From Celeribacter sp. PS-C1 (GTDB lineage: Bacteria > Pseudomonadota > Alphaproteobacteria > Rhodobacterales > Rhodobacteraceae): a stretch of DNA of 64,000 nt. The notes below the pieces were generated by a model. That model saw nothing but the letters and a program-made list of their open reading frames with translations. It was not told where the DNA came from and did not search any database. The first letter of the stretch is position 1, and each line of letters begins with the position of its first letter. Shown piece after piece: positions 8,950-17,491 of this stretch. A program made the position numbers and the translations under genes. The stretch is from NCBI RefSeq assembly GCF_019429625.1, contig NZ_JAHXRW010000013.1:39703-103702 (forward strand), written 5' to 3'.

Positions 8950-10865
8950 AACGAACGCCTACGGAAAACGCCGCCTCCTCGCGCAAGATCACCCGCCGCG
9001 CCCTATTTCTGGGCGGTTCTCAGGTGGCCTTCATGGGCGCTTTGGGCCTGCGCATGCGCTATCTTCAGGTCGATCAGGCCGACACGTTCCGACTTTTGGC
9101 CGAGGAAAATCGCATTCGCGATTTCCTTTTAGCGCCCGCACGCGGGTTGATTTACGACCGAAACGGCGCGCTTTTGGCCGAGAACGAACAGACGCTTCGA
9201 GTTGTGATCCGCAAAGAAGACGCCGCCGAATTGGATGCCGTTCTCATCAAACTCCAAGAGTTGATCGGCATCACCGCCGAAGATCAGGCGCGCGTACGTG
9301 ACGAGCTTAAAAAAGCCGGCCCCTCCGCCCCCGTGATCATCGCGGATCGACTAAGTTGGGAGGATTTCTCTCTCGTCTCCGCCAATGGCCCCGCGCTACC
9401 AGGGGTCACGCCCGAGGTCGGCCTGTCGCGCTACTACCCGCTGCACAGTGATTTCGCACACCTCGTCGGCTACGTCGGTCCGGTGTCCAGCTATGACATT
9501 TCCCGGATGGACACGGTCGATCCGGTCTACAAAATTCCGAAATTCCAACTTGGCAAATTCGGCATCGAAGCAAAACTCGAAGACACACTCAAGGGCAAGG
9601 CCGGGCTCAGACGTGTCGAGCAGAACGTGCACGCCCGGATCATCCGCGAGCTGGACCGCCAAGAGGGCCAGCCCGGCGCGAATGTGCAGCTGACCGTCGA
9701 TCACAAAGTGCAGAACTTCGTTCAAGCGCGTCTGGGTGCCGAGAGTGCCGCCGCCGTGGTGATCGACGTGCAAACCGGCGACATCATCGCCGCGGGATCG
9801 ACCCCTGCGTTTGATCCGAACCTGTTTGTGCGCGGCATTTCCGTGCCGGATTACAACGCGCTCTTGGAAAACGACCACCGGCCCCTGCCCGCGAAATCCG
9901 TGCAAGGCGCCTATCCCCCCGGCTCCACCTTTAAAATGGTAACCGCAATGGCCGCACTTGAGGCGGAGGTGACCACGCCCGACGAGACCGTGCGCTGTCT
10001 TGGCCATACGGAAGTTGGCGGGCGGCGGTTCCATTGCTGGAAACGTGCGGGCCATGGCAACGTGAACCTCGTCGGCTCGCTGCGCCATTCCTGCGACGTC
10101 TATTATTACGAGATGGCCCAGCGCGCAGGCATCGATCAAATCGCGGCGATGGGGCGGCGTCTCGGCCTCGGGCAGACCTACGATCTGCCGCTCTCCGGGA
10201 TCAACTCGGGTCTCATGCCGGACAAACAATGGAAACTGGCCAATCGCGGTGCAGATTGGGTCGTCGGCGACAGCCTCAACGCCTCCATCGGTCAGGGGTT
10301 TGTCTTGGCAACGCCGATGCAGCTTGCTGTGATGACCGCCCGGATCGCCACCAACCGCGAAGTGATCCCGCGCATCGTGCGCTCCATCGACGGGGTCGAA
10401 CAACCTGTTCAGGGCGGCGGCGACTTGGGCCTCAACGAAAACATGTTGCGCGCCGTGCGTCAGGGCATGTTCGAAGTCTCGAACTCCAATCGCGGCACGG
10501 CCTACGCCTCGCGGATCGCCGATGAGACCCTGCGCATGGCGGGCAAGACCGGGACCTCGCAGGTGCGCTCGACCGTGGTGAACAACAACAACGTGCCTTG
10601 GGAAGAGCGAGACCATGCGCTGTTCGTCGCGTTTGCCCCCTATGATGCGCCGCGCTACGCCATTTCCGTGGTGGTCGAACATGGCGGCGGCGGCTCCTCT
10701 GTTGCCGCACCTATCGCACGCGACCTGATGCTGTTCGCACTCCATGGTGCTGTGCCGCCGATGGAATCCTACCCGAGCTCGCAGCGCAACACGATCCGCG
10801 AGCGCTTCCGCACCCTGCCCCTGATCGGCAATGACGTGGAGAGCGACGAGAGGAGCCAAGCATGA
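8946..10865 (+). CDS. mrdA: Penicillin-binding protein 2 (elongasome transpeptidase)
   Basis: A 639-residue class B PBP that crosslinks peptidoglycan during elongation. It has an N-terminal membrane anchor (about residues 20-40), a PBP dimer domain with the R-G-x-I/L-x-D-R-N-G signature (ARGLIYDRNGALLAEN), and a transpeptidase domain with the active-site motif S327-T-F-K (YPPGSTFKMVT). SCD (in HSCDVYYYE) is the second motif and KTGTSQ the third. The length is usual for PBP2. It overlaps mreD and mrdB by 4 bases each. The nearby glycosyltransferase partner is RodA, encoded immediately downstream. Confidence 0.97.
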   Translation: MKRTPTENAASSRKITRRALFLGGSQVAFMGALGLRMRYLQVDQADTFRLLAEENRIRDFLLAPARGLIYDRNGALLAENEQTLRVVIRKEDAAELDAVLIKLQELIGITAEDQARVRDELKKAGPSAPVIIADRLSWEDFSLVSANGPALPGVTPEVGLSRYYPLHSDFAHLVGYVGPVSSYDISRMDTVDPVYKIPKFQLGKFGIEAKLEDTLKGKAGLRRVEQNVHARIIRELDRQEGQPGANVQLTVDHKVQNFVQARLGAESAAAVVIDVQTGDIIAAGSTPAFDPNLFVRGISVPDYNALLENDHRPLPAKSVQGAYPPGSTFKMVTAMAALEAEVTTPDETVRCLGHTEVGGRRFHCWKRAGHGNVNLVGSLRHSCDVYYYEMAQRAGIDQIAAMGRRLGLGQTYDLPLSGINSGLMPDKQWKLANRGADWVVGDSLNASIGQGFVLATPMQLAVMTARIATNREVIPRIVRSIDGVEQPVQGGGDLGLNENMLRAVRQGMFEVSNSNRGTAYASRIADETLRMAGKTGTSQVRSTVVNNNNVPWEERDHALFVAFAPYDAPRYAISVVVEHGGGGSSVAAPIARDLMLFALHGAVPPMESYPSSQRNTIRERFRTLPLIGNDVESDERSQA

Positions 10866-12010
10866 GCTATCTCGAAAGCACGCTCAAGACGACGCCCACG
10901 GGCATCTCAAAGGTACTTTATGTCAACTGGGCGCTCGTGCTGTTGCTCTCCGCTGTCGCTTCCGTCGGCTTTCTGATGCTCTATTCCAACGCAGGCGGCT
11001 CGTTTCAGCCTTGGGCAGAGCCGCAGATGAAACGCTTTGCGCTTGGCATGGTGGCGATGCTGATGATCGCCATGGTGCCCATCTGGTTTTGGCGGAACAT
11101 CGCGGGTCTGGCCTATATCTTTTCCTTCATGCTTTTGATTTTCGTGGAATTTTTCGGCCACGTCGGCATGGGCGCGCAGCGTTGGATCGATCTTGGCCCA
11201 ATCAAACTTCAACCCTCCGAATTGATGAAAATCTCTCTCGTGATGCTGTTAGCGGCCTATTATGACTGGCTGCCTTTGGAGAAAGTCTCGCGGCCCTTGT
11301 GGGTCCTAATCCCCGTCGTTCTGATCCTTGTGCCAACCTTCCTCGTGCTCAAACAACCCGACCTCGGCACCTCAATTCTCTTGGTCGCGGGCGGCGCCAT
11401 CGTGATGTTTGCGGCGGGTGTGAGCTGGATCTATTTCGGTGTCGTCATCGCGCTTTTCGCAGGCCTGATCACCGCCGTTTTCGCCTCACGCGGCACGCCG
11501 TGGCAGTTGCTCAACGACTACCAATATCGCCGCATCGACACTTTCCTCGACCCCTCCGCCGACCCTCTGGGGGCAGGCTATCACATCACACAGGCCAAGA
11601 TCGCGCTTGGCTCCGGCGGCTGGACCGGGCGCGGGTTCATGCAGGGCACGCAATCGCGTTTGAACTTCCTGCCCGAAAAGCACACCGACTTTATCTTCAC
11701 CACATTGGCTGAGGAATTCGGCTTTATCGGCGCCTTCTCGCTTTTGGCGCTTTACGCTGGGATCATCGTCTTTTGTCTGGTCTCCGCGATGAACAACAAG
11801 GACCGTTTCGGCGCGCTTGTGACCATCGGGATCGCCGCAACGTTTTTCCTCTTCTTCGCCGTGAACATGTCGATGGTGATGGGCCTGATGCCCGTCGTGG
11901 GGGTGCCTTTGCCGCTCGTGTCCTATGGTGGCTCGGCGATGCTGGTGCTCTTGGCGGCTTTCGGCATCCTGCAATCGGCGCATGTGCACCGCCCCCGCAG
12001 CAAAAGATGA
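10862..12010 (+). CDS. mrdB: SEDS-family peptidoglycan glycosyltransferase RodA
   Basis: A 382-residue polytopic membrane protein of the SEDS family, with about ten membrane segments. Family landmarks are the LQPSELMKISLVM loop, VLKQPDLGTSILL, and the long periplasmic loop with GRGFMQGTQSRLNFLPEKHTDFIF that carries the catalytic acidic residue. It polymerises lipid II glycan strands together with PBP2. It is the last gene of the mre operon, overlapping mrdA by 4 bases. The next gene starts only 6 bases later, so read-through into the hydroxyacid reductase gene is likely. Confidence 0.97.
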   Translation: MSYLESTLKTTPTGISKVLYVNWALVLLLSAVASVGFLMLYSNAGGSFQPWAEPQMKRFALGMVAMLMIAMVPIWFWRNIAGLAYIFSFMLLIFVEFFGHVGMGAQRWIDLGPIKLQPSELMKISLVMLLAAYYDWLPLEKVSRPLWVLIPVVLILVPTFLVLKQPDLGTSILLVAGGAIVMFAAGVSWIYFGVVIALFAGLITAVFASRGTPWQLLNDYQYRRIDTFLDPSADPLGAGYHITQAKIALGSGGWTGRGFMQGTQSRLNFLPEKHTDFIFTTLAEEFGFIGAFSLLALYAGIIVFCLVSAMNNKDRFGALVTIGIAATFFLFFAVNMSMVMGLMPVVGVPLPLVSYGGSAMLVLLAAFGILQSAHVHRPRSKR

Positions 12011-12016
12011 TTTAAG

Positions 12017-12949
12017 ATGACGCTGACCCTGCTGTTTTCCGCGCCCGACCGGATTTGGCCCGCCTATGAAGCCGTGCTGCCACAAGCCCTGAAACACGCC
12101 GGCCTCAAGGCCCGTCTCACCCGCGCGGCCCCCCCGGAAGAGGTCGACTACATCGTCTATGCCCCCAATGACGTGCTCAAGGATTTCACCCCCTACGCAA
12201 ACACCAAAGCCGTCTTAAGCCTCTGGGCCGGGGTCGAGAAAATCGCCCCCAATGCGACGCTCACCCAGCCGCTCTGCCGCATGGTCGATCCCGGTCTGGC
12301 GCTTGGGATGCGGGATTATGTCGTCGGCCATGTGATGCGCTATCACCTCGGCATGGATCGTCATATCCACGGACTGAACGGCCAATGGGATCATATCACG
12401 CCGCCGCTGGCCAAGGACCGCTCGGTGACAATTCTAGGCCTTGGAGAATTGGGCCGGACCTGTGCTGTGGCCCTTGCGCAACTTGGCTTTAACGTCACGG
12501 GCTGGTCTCGGCGCCCCAAAGAGATTGACGGTCTCACGTGCCTCCACGGCCCCGATGGCCTCGCTCAGGCGCTGAGCACCGCCGAGATCCTCGTCACACT
12601 CCTGCCCGACACGCCGGCAACCCAAAACACTTTGAACGCCGACACGCTTGCGCTGATGCTCAAGGGCGCGCGTATCGTGAATCCGGGGCGCGGCACTCTG
12701 ATTGACGACGTTGCGCTTTTGGCGGCTTTGGACAGCGGTCAGATCGACCACGCCACACTCGACGTCTTCCGCACCGAGCCCCTGCCCGCGGATCATCCAT
12801 ATTGGGCGCATCCCAACGTCACGGTCACGCCGCATATCGCCGCCGAAACCCGCGCCGACACCGCTTCCGGCGTCATTGCGGAAAACATCAGACGCTCTGA
12901 GGCGGGTGAACCGCTGCTGCACCTCGTGGACCGCAGCGCAGGGTACTGA
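12017..12949 (+). CDS. Glyoxylate/hydroxypyruvate reductase A-like 2-hydroxyacid dehydrogenase
   Basis: A 310-residue NAD(P)-dependent D-2-hydroxyacid dehydrogenase of the GhrA branch. It has a Rossmann glycine motif (ILGLGELGRTCAVAL), the Arg-bearing NPGRGTLIDD segment, an Asp-rich DVFRTEPLP, and the catalytic-His region VTPHIAAETR. GhrA enzymes reduce glyoxylate and hydroxypyruvate; the exact substrate cannot be read here. The ATG lies 6 bases after the mrdB stop, so it may be the last member of the cell-shape transcript, a metabolic gene riding along. Family assignment is firm. Confidence 0.88.
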   Translation: MTLTLLFSAPDRIWPAYEAVLPQALKHAGLKARLTRAAPPEEVDYIVYAPNDVLKDFTPYANTKAVLSLWAGVEKIAPNATLTQPLCRMVDPGLALGMRDYVVGHVMRYHLGMDRHIHGLNGQWDHITPPLAKDRSVTILGLGELGRTCAVALAQLGFNVTGWSRRPKEIDGLTCLHGPDGLAQALSTAEILVTLLPDTPATQNTLNADTLALMLKGARIVNPGRGTLIDDVALLAALDSGQIDHATLDVFRTEPLPADHPYWAHPNVTVTPHIAAETRADTASGVIAENIRRSEAGEPLLHLVDRSAGY

Positions 12950-13003
12950 CCCGCCCCCTCGCACTTCGCGCTTGCGTTTCCTTTGTTGCGATAAAGACTC
13001 ACA

Positions 13004-13792
13004 TCACCGCAGTTTCGGCGGCGAATTCGGGTCCATCCCCGGCGCCGACGGTCCGGTCGAGATCGGTTCAGGCTCCGGCAAATCGAAACGCAGGCCAAAG
13101 CGCGCCAAAGGCGCACAGAGCGGATCGGAGGATTTGAAAAACGCGACATCCAAGGCGCCCGCCTCGACGCCCGAAAAAATCAGCGCCTCGGAGACAAGTT
13201 TCGCCAAGGCATCTTCCGCGCCGGGAATTTGATCCACGAAGGCCAAAAGGTGCGAGCGCACCCCATCTTCGTATTTCACCCCTGCGAGATAAACGAGCTT
13301 CGCCAGTCCGCCCGCGATCGCCAGTTTGGCATCCAGAGCCACGATCAGCGCTTCGGGAAGACCTGCAGGCGGGAAAATCTCTTCGGCTTTGCCATGGCCC
13401 TCGGTGGGCGCATTGCCCAGGGTCGCATGCAGCCAATCGACCGCCGCCCCCGGCAAAAGCATTTCAGACGGCGCCACGGACAGGTTTAGCCCCAGGCCAT
13501 AGCCCGACCCCGCCAGCATTTCCGCCAAAACCCGCCCCGACATAGCGGCATAGGGCGCATGGCCCGCGAATTCCGCCAGACGTTGCTCGCGGTCAAAGGC
13601 CAGCACGAAATTATCCGCCTCGACCGGAAAGACACGCGGCGAGATCGGGCCTTCGCCGTCATGTTCCTCCTCCAAAAGCAGGAACCATTCGCCATCGGCC
13701 ACCCGTTCAAAAAACCGCAGACGCGCGTTGTCATCGTCGGGAGCAGCCTGCATGGCGGCATGGGCCAGATCAATCGGGGTCTGTTCGGTCAT
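13004..13792 (-). CDS. SseB-family protein
   Basis: A 262-residue soluble protein with an SseB-type N-terminal domain (about residues 1-130, with FFLLLEEE-like and ISPRVFPVEADNFVLAF strands) and a second alpha/beta region. SseB-like proteins are poorly characterised, and no catalytic motif is visible. I chose the ATG at 13792 because GAGATGAG precedes it. A longer in-frame reading to 13876 would overlap the upstream glycosylase gene. The glycosylase gene ends 8 bases before it on the same strand, so the two probably form an operon. The protein name is a family label, not a function. Confidence 0.75.
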   Translation of the reverse strand: MTEQTPIDLAHAAMQAAPDDDNARLRFFERVADGEWFLLLEEEHDGEGPISPRVFPVEADNFVLAFDREQRLAEFAGHAPYAAMSGRVLAEMLAGSGYGLGLNLSVAPSEMLLPGAAVDWLHATLGNAPTEGHGKAEEIFPPAGLPEALIVALDAKLAIAGGLAKLVYLAGVKYEDGVRSHLLAFVDQIPGAEDALAKLVSEALIFSGVEAGALDVAFFKSSDPLCAPLARFGLRFDLPEPEPISTGPSAPGMDPNSPPKLR

Positions 13793-13800
13793 CTCATCTC

Positions 13801-14379
13801 TCACAACAGCATTTGGATACGGGCGCGCAGGTCCGGCAATAGCTCGGCCTCGAACCACGGATTTTTCCTGAGCCAAGCCGTATTGCGCCAGGACGGATGA
13901 GGCAAGGGAAAGAGACGCGGCGCATGCGCGCGCCAGTGGGTCACGGCCTTGGTCAGACTGCCTTTGTGACCCGTATGATAACGGATCGCGTGGAGGCCCA
14001 CGGACAGGATCAGCTCCAGATCGGTCAGCTCCGCCATCACCTTGTCATGCCATGTGTCGCGACAGAGCGCGGGCGGCGGCAGGTCCGATCCCTTGGCATC
14101 GTAGCCCGGAAAGCAAAAACCCATCGGCACGATGGCGATGCGGTCGCGGTCATAAAACGTTGCCTCATCCAACCCCAACCACGTGCGCAGCCGCTCGCCC
14201 GAGGCATCGGTAAAGGGCCGCCCGCTCTCATGCACCCGCGCGCCGGGGGCCTGTCCCGCGATCAGGATGCGCGCCGTGGGGCGGAACCAAACCACCGGAC
14301 GCGGGCTGTGTCGCGTGGCCGTGGCGGCAAAGCGATCTGCGCAGAGGCGACAGTTTTGGATGTCATGAGCGAGTGTCAT
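13801..14379 (-). CDS. Uracil-DNA glycosylase family protein (Fe-S type)
   Basis: A 192-residue protein resembling family 4 uracil-DNA glycosylases, which excise uracil from DNA. It shows the ligand pattern of the Fe-S subgroup (CRLC near the N-terminus, then FCFPG and PALC 17 residues apart), the active-site motif GQAPGARVHESGRPF, and the C-terminal HPSW motif. In-frame ATGs upstream at 14424 and 14457 would run into the arsR operator region, so the ATG at 14379 (MTLAHDIQNC) is preferred. It is divergent from the ArsR-family gene. Its precise base specificity is unknown. Confidence 0.83.
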   Translation of the reverse strand: MTLAHDIQNCRLCADRFAATATRHSPRPVVWFRPTARILIAGQAPGARVHESGRPFTDASGERLRTWLGLDEATFYDRDRIAIVPMGFCFPGYDAKGSDLPPPALCRDTWHDKVMAELTDLELILSVGLHAIRYHTGHKGSLTKAVTHWRAHAPRLFPLPHPSWRNTAWLRKNPWFEAELLPDLRARIQMLL

Positions 14380-14415
14380 TCTGGGGTTGTAGCGCGAGGG
14401 CGCATGATTGGCCAC

Positions 14416-14450
14416 TTGACTCATTTTGATATTTTTAGAAATATAGAAAT
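14416..14450. promoter_or_regulatory. arsR promoter with overlapping dyad operator
   Basis: TTGACT (14416-14421) is a good -35, and an AT-rich -10 region lies near 14439-14446. A dyad overlaps it: ATATTT (14429-14434) mirrored by AAATAT (14439-14444), extendable to ATTTTGATATTT/AAATATAGAAAT with 10 of 12 positions matching. The AT-rich imperfect palindrome across the promoter is where ArsR/SmtB repressors usually bind, so autoregulation is likely. Confidence 0.55.
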
Positions 14451-14477
14451 GAATCACATCCTATGCCGGAGACCCTC

Positions 14478-14852
14478 ATGTCCGCTCCACACCTCTCGCC
14501 ACAGTTTGATGACCTATCTTTGGCTGAAGCCGCTAGCCTGTTTTCAGCGCTGGGGTCCGAGCAACGTCTCATGGTTCTGCGCACCCTCTTGAGGGCGGGG
14601 CCAAAGGGGCTGTCCATCGGCGAGTTGGGCAATCGCACCGGCATCACCGGCGCGACGCTGACCCATCACATGAAAACGCTCGCCGCCGTTGGCGTCGTGA
14701 AACAGGAGAAACAAGGCCGCTCGGTGATCTGCATCGCCGCCGATTACGACCAGCTGCAAAGCCAGCTCACCGGTCTTTTGGGCGAATGCTGTGCCGATTG
14801 CGCACCCGAGGATCGCTGTGACCGAGACCTGCCGAAAGGAACGGAGAAATGA
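14478..14852 (+). CDS. ArsR/SmtB-family metalloregulator
   Basis: A 124-residue winged-helix repressor. The DNA-recognition helix region reads RTGITGATLTHHMKTLAAVGVV. The C-terminus is cysteine-rich (ECCADCAPEDRCDRD), suggesting a metal or metalloid sensing site. I chose the ATG at 14478 because GGAG precedes it by 6 bases; the ATG at 14463 lacks a ribosome-binding site. It overlaps the downstream permease gene by 4 bases, giving a self-contained sensor-exporter operon behind an AT-rich dyad operator. The inducer (arsenite, organoarsenical, zinc, copper or other) cannot be decided from the sequence. Confidence 0.88.
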   Translation: MSAPHLSPQFDDLSLAEAASLFSALGSEQRLMVLRTLLRAGPKGLSIGELGNRTGITGATLTHHMKTLAAVGVVKQEKQGRSVICIAADYDQLQSQLTGLLGECCADCAPEDRCDRDLPKGTEK

Positions 14853-15874
14853 CTGATCTCACCCAGAGCCCGCCTCGCCTCCCGCAACTTTGGAAGCGGC
14901 TCGACAAGGCGCTTTTGGTCACCGGACTGGTGCTCTTGGCCGTGGTAATCTTTGATCCGACAAACCTGCTCCCGACCTTCAAATTCACGCTGGAAGCCCT
15001 GTGGGAAGCGGCGCCATTCCTGTTGTTTGCCATTCTCGCCACCGCCTACGTTCAGGCCACGGGCGCAGAGACCCTGTTGAGCAGAGCGTTTGAGGGCCGC
15101 GAGATGCAGATGATCTTTGTGGCGGCGCTTGTGGGGGGCATTTCGCCCTTTTGCTCCTGTCAGGTCATCCCCTTTATCGCCGCCTCGCTGGCCGTGGGCG
15201 TACCTTTGTCTGCCGTCATGGCCTTTTGGCTCGCCTCGCCCCTGATGGACCCGGCGATGTTCTTTGTCACTGCGGGCGAGTTGGGCATGGATTTCGCCAT
15301 CGCCAAAACCGTGGCTGCCGTGGGCATCGGACTTTTGGGCGGCTTGGGCGTAAAACTACTGGGCGGCACCGCTTTGTTTGCCGATCCGCTCAAGGCCTTC
15401 GACAAGCCCTCTTGCTGTGCCACCTCAGGCCTGCGTGGCAAGCCGAATTGGAGTTTTTGGCGCGACATGGATCGCATCGCGACCTTCAAATCGAGCTTTC
15501 TCAAGAACTTGTTGTTCCTCGGAAAATGGATGCTGGTGGCTTACGCGCTCGAAAGTGTGATGCTGTCCTACCTGCCCGCCAATGTGATCGCCTCCGTTAT
15601 GGGCGGCGAGGGCCTTAAACCGATCTTGATCGGCGCGGTCGTGGGCGCGCCCGCCTATCTCAACGGGTTTGCCGCCGTGCCGCTCATGTCCGGGCTGATC
15701 TCACAAGGCATGGCCGAAGGCGCCGCCATGTCCTTTATGATCGCGGGCGGCATTTCCTGCATCCCGGCGGCCGTCGCCGTCTGGGCGCTGGTGAAACCGC
15801 GCGTCTTTGCGGCCTATATCGGCTTTGCCCTCATCGGCGCGGTGCTCGCCGGGGTGATCTGGTCAGCCTTCTGA
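14849..15874 (+). CDS. Permease of the DUF318/ArsP-like family
   Basis: A 341-residue protein with about eight membrane segments. It contains the family cysteine motif SPFCSCQVIP in one helix, a cytosolic PSCC pair, and the C-terminal GAPAYLNGFAAVPL repeat-like segment. Members of this permease family include ArsP (efflux of trivalent organoarsenicals) and copper- or zinc-linked exporters. Translational coupling to a Cys-rich ArsR regulator argues for metal(loid) efflux. The substrate is unresolved. The start at 14849 overlaps the arsR stop by 4 bases. Confidence 0.85.
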   Translation: MTDLTQSPPRLPQLWKRLDKALLVTGLVLLAVVIFDPTNLLPTFKFTLEALWEAAPFLLFAILATAYVQATGAETLLSRAFEGREMQMIFVAALVGGISPFCSCQVIPFIAASLAVGVPLSAVMAFWLASPLMDPAMFFVTAGELGMDFAIAKTVAAVGIGLLGGLGVKLLGGTALFADPLKAFDKPSCCATSGLRGKPNWSFWRDMDRIATFKSSFLKNLLFLGKWMLVAYALESVMLSYLPANVIASVMGGEGLKPILIGAVVGAPAYLNGFAAVPLMSGLISQGMAEGAAMSFMIAGGISCIPAAVAVWALVKPRVFAAYIGFALIGAVLAGVIWSAF

Positions 15875-15932
15875 CCCCCCTGCGAGCGCGACCAGAAGAG
15901 GCCCGCGCTTGCTCTGAAAGCCCAGTTGAATT

Positions 15933-15988
15933 ATCCCGACTATAGGGTTTGGCGAACATCCGGCCTCCGGATGCCTCCCAGACGGGAT
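15933..15988 (+). ncRNA. Structured leader RNA of nhaA (candidate cation riboswitch)
   Basis: An outer stem ATCCCG (15933-15938) pairs with CGGGAT (15983-15988). It encloses a perfect 7-bp hairpin CATCCGG/CCGGATG (15957-15973) with a 3-base loop and two unpaired, conserved-looking strands (TATAGGGTTTGGCGAA and CCTCCCAGA). It ends 20 bases before the nhaA ATG, placing it to control ribosome access. Position and layout are like the published nhaA-associated RNA motifs later proposed to sense lithium or sodium. That match is from memory and untested. Confidence 0.6.
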
Positions 15989-16008
15989 CGGGCTAAGAAG
16001 GGCTGAGC

Positions 16009-17289
16009 ATGTATAAGGTCTGGAATTTTGTTACCAACTATTCGCTCCTCTTGATCCTTGGTGCGATTTTGGCGCTGATCTGGGCCAATGTGGATGCGCA
16101 TTCCTACCACGCTTTTGTCGAATACCCGATTGCCGAGAATTTCTTCATCGGTCACGCCCATATTGATGATCACGGCCATGTCCACCGAACATTGACGCTG
16201 CACTATCTGTTCAACGATCTCTTTATGGCCTTCTTCTTTGCCATTGCGGCAAAAGAGGTCTGGGAAGCGGTGATCCTCAAAAATGGCAGCCTGCGCGGAA
16301 AAAAAGCCGCCACGCCGCTGATCGCGACCTCTGGCGGGATGCTGGGGCCGATTGCGGTCTATCTGGGCCTCGCGATGCTCATGGGGTCCGACACCTTTGA
16401 TGCGGTGAAAAACGGCTGGGCCGTGCCGACCGCCACCGACATCGCCTTTTCCTATCTGGTGGGCCGCGTGGTATTTGGCGCGGGGCATCCGGCGGTGCGG
16501 TTCCTGTTGCTTTTGGCCATCGCGGATGATGCCGCAGGTCTCGTTATTCTAGCGATTTTCTACCCCACGGGTGAGCTTGGACCGCAGTGGCTTTTGCTGT
16601 CGTTGGCCGCTGCTGTCGCGGTCTTTGTCTTCGCCAACTGGCTGCCGCGCAAAATGGATGCGGGCAATCAGCTTCGGCCCAACTCGACTTGGATGCGCAA
16701 ACACCTGTCCTTCTGGCCCTATCTGATCGCAGGTTGTATTTCCTGGTATGGTTTCATGCGCGCGGGCATTCACCCGGCTTTGGGCCTCTTGCCCATCGTG
16801 CCGACCATCCCGCACGCCGACCGCGCCTTCGGCATTTTTGCCGCCGCCGAAGAGCATCTTCATGACCTGTTGAACGACATTGAACACAAGCTCAAAGGCC
16901 CGGTTGAGGTCATCCTGTTCTTCTTCGGCCTCCTGAACGCGGGCGTTGAATTCAATGCGATCGGCGATCCGACCTGGCTTGTGCTGGCGGGCCTTTTGAT
17001 TGGCAAGCCTCTTGGCGTTTTGGTCATGGGCGCTTTTGCCGCGCATGCGCTCAAGCTTGGGTTGCCTGCGGGGATGCGCACGATTGATCTCTTCGTGATC
17101 GGCTGTGTCGCGGCCATCGGTTTTACTGTGTCGCTGTTCATCGCCGCCGTCGCCTTTGACGGCAACGCCATGCTTGGTGACACTCCGGTTCAGGCCGCCG
17201 CCAAGATGGGCGCGTTGTTCTCATTCTTCGCAGCCATCGTGTCAATCGTGGCGGGCAAGCTGTGCGGCGTTAAGAAACAATCGGCGTAA
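16009..17289 (+). CDS. nhaA: Na+/H+ antiporter NhaA
   Basis: A 426-residue inner-membrane antiporter with about twelve membrane segments. The transport-site motifs are present: VPTATDIAFSYLVGR (Thr-Asp of TM4) and LLLLAIADDAAGLVI (the essential Asp-Asp pair of TM5). NhaA exchanges external protons for internal sodium or lithium and controls pH and salt balance, as expected for a marine-type alphaproteobacterium. The segment around residues 280-310 (AEEHLHDLLNDIEHKLKGPVE) is the usual cytoplasmic linker. An AAGAAGGG element precedes the ATG. A structured RNA occupies the leader. Confidence 0.97.
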   Translation: MYKVWNFVTNYSLLLILGAILALIWANVDAHSYHAFVEYPIAENFFIGHAHIDDHGHVHRTLTLHYLFNDLFMAFFFAIAAKEVWEAVILKNGSLRGKKAATPLIATSGGMLGPIAVYLGLAMLMGSDTFDAVKNGWAVPTATDIAFSYLVGRVVFGAGHPAVRFLLLLAIADDAAGLVILAIFYPTGELGPQWLLLSLAAAVAVFVFANWLPRKMDAGNQLRPNSTWMRKHLSFWPYLIAGCISWYGFMRAGIHPALGLLPIVPTIPHADRAFGIFAAAEEHLHDLLNDIEHKLKGPVEVILFFFGLLNAGVEFNAIGDPTWLVLAGLLIGKPLGVLVMGAFAAHALKLGLPAGMRTIDLFVIGCVAAIGFTVSLFIAAVAFDGNAMLGDTPVQAAAKMGALFSFFAAIVSIVAGKLCGVKKQSA

Positions 17290-17491
17290 AAGAGCCATAT
17301 GCAGGCGCTACTGTTTCTGCACCAAGGTTACAAACTTGCGATTTGGCCGCTTTCCTGCCACATATGCGCGATCAAAAGCATTCTTGCCGCAGATGCGGCG
17401 ACATATTCTGGCCGAAATGGCCGTGTAAGACAGTCCATTAAGAAGCCCCATGTAAACGTTGGGTGTTGAGGCAGTATCAGGGCGCGTAGAG

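Noticed and set aside
17386..17399. GCCGC/GCGGC hairpin after nhaA as a terminator
   Set aside because: No T-run follows on either strand; recorded only in the kpsT entry.
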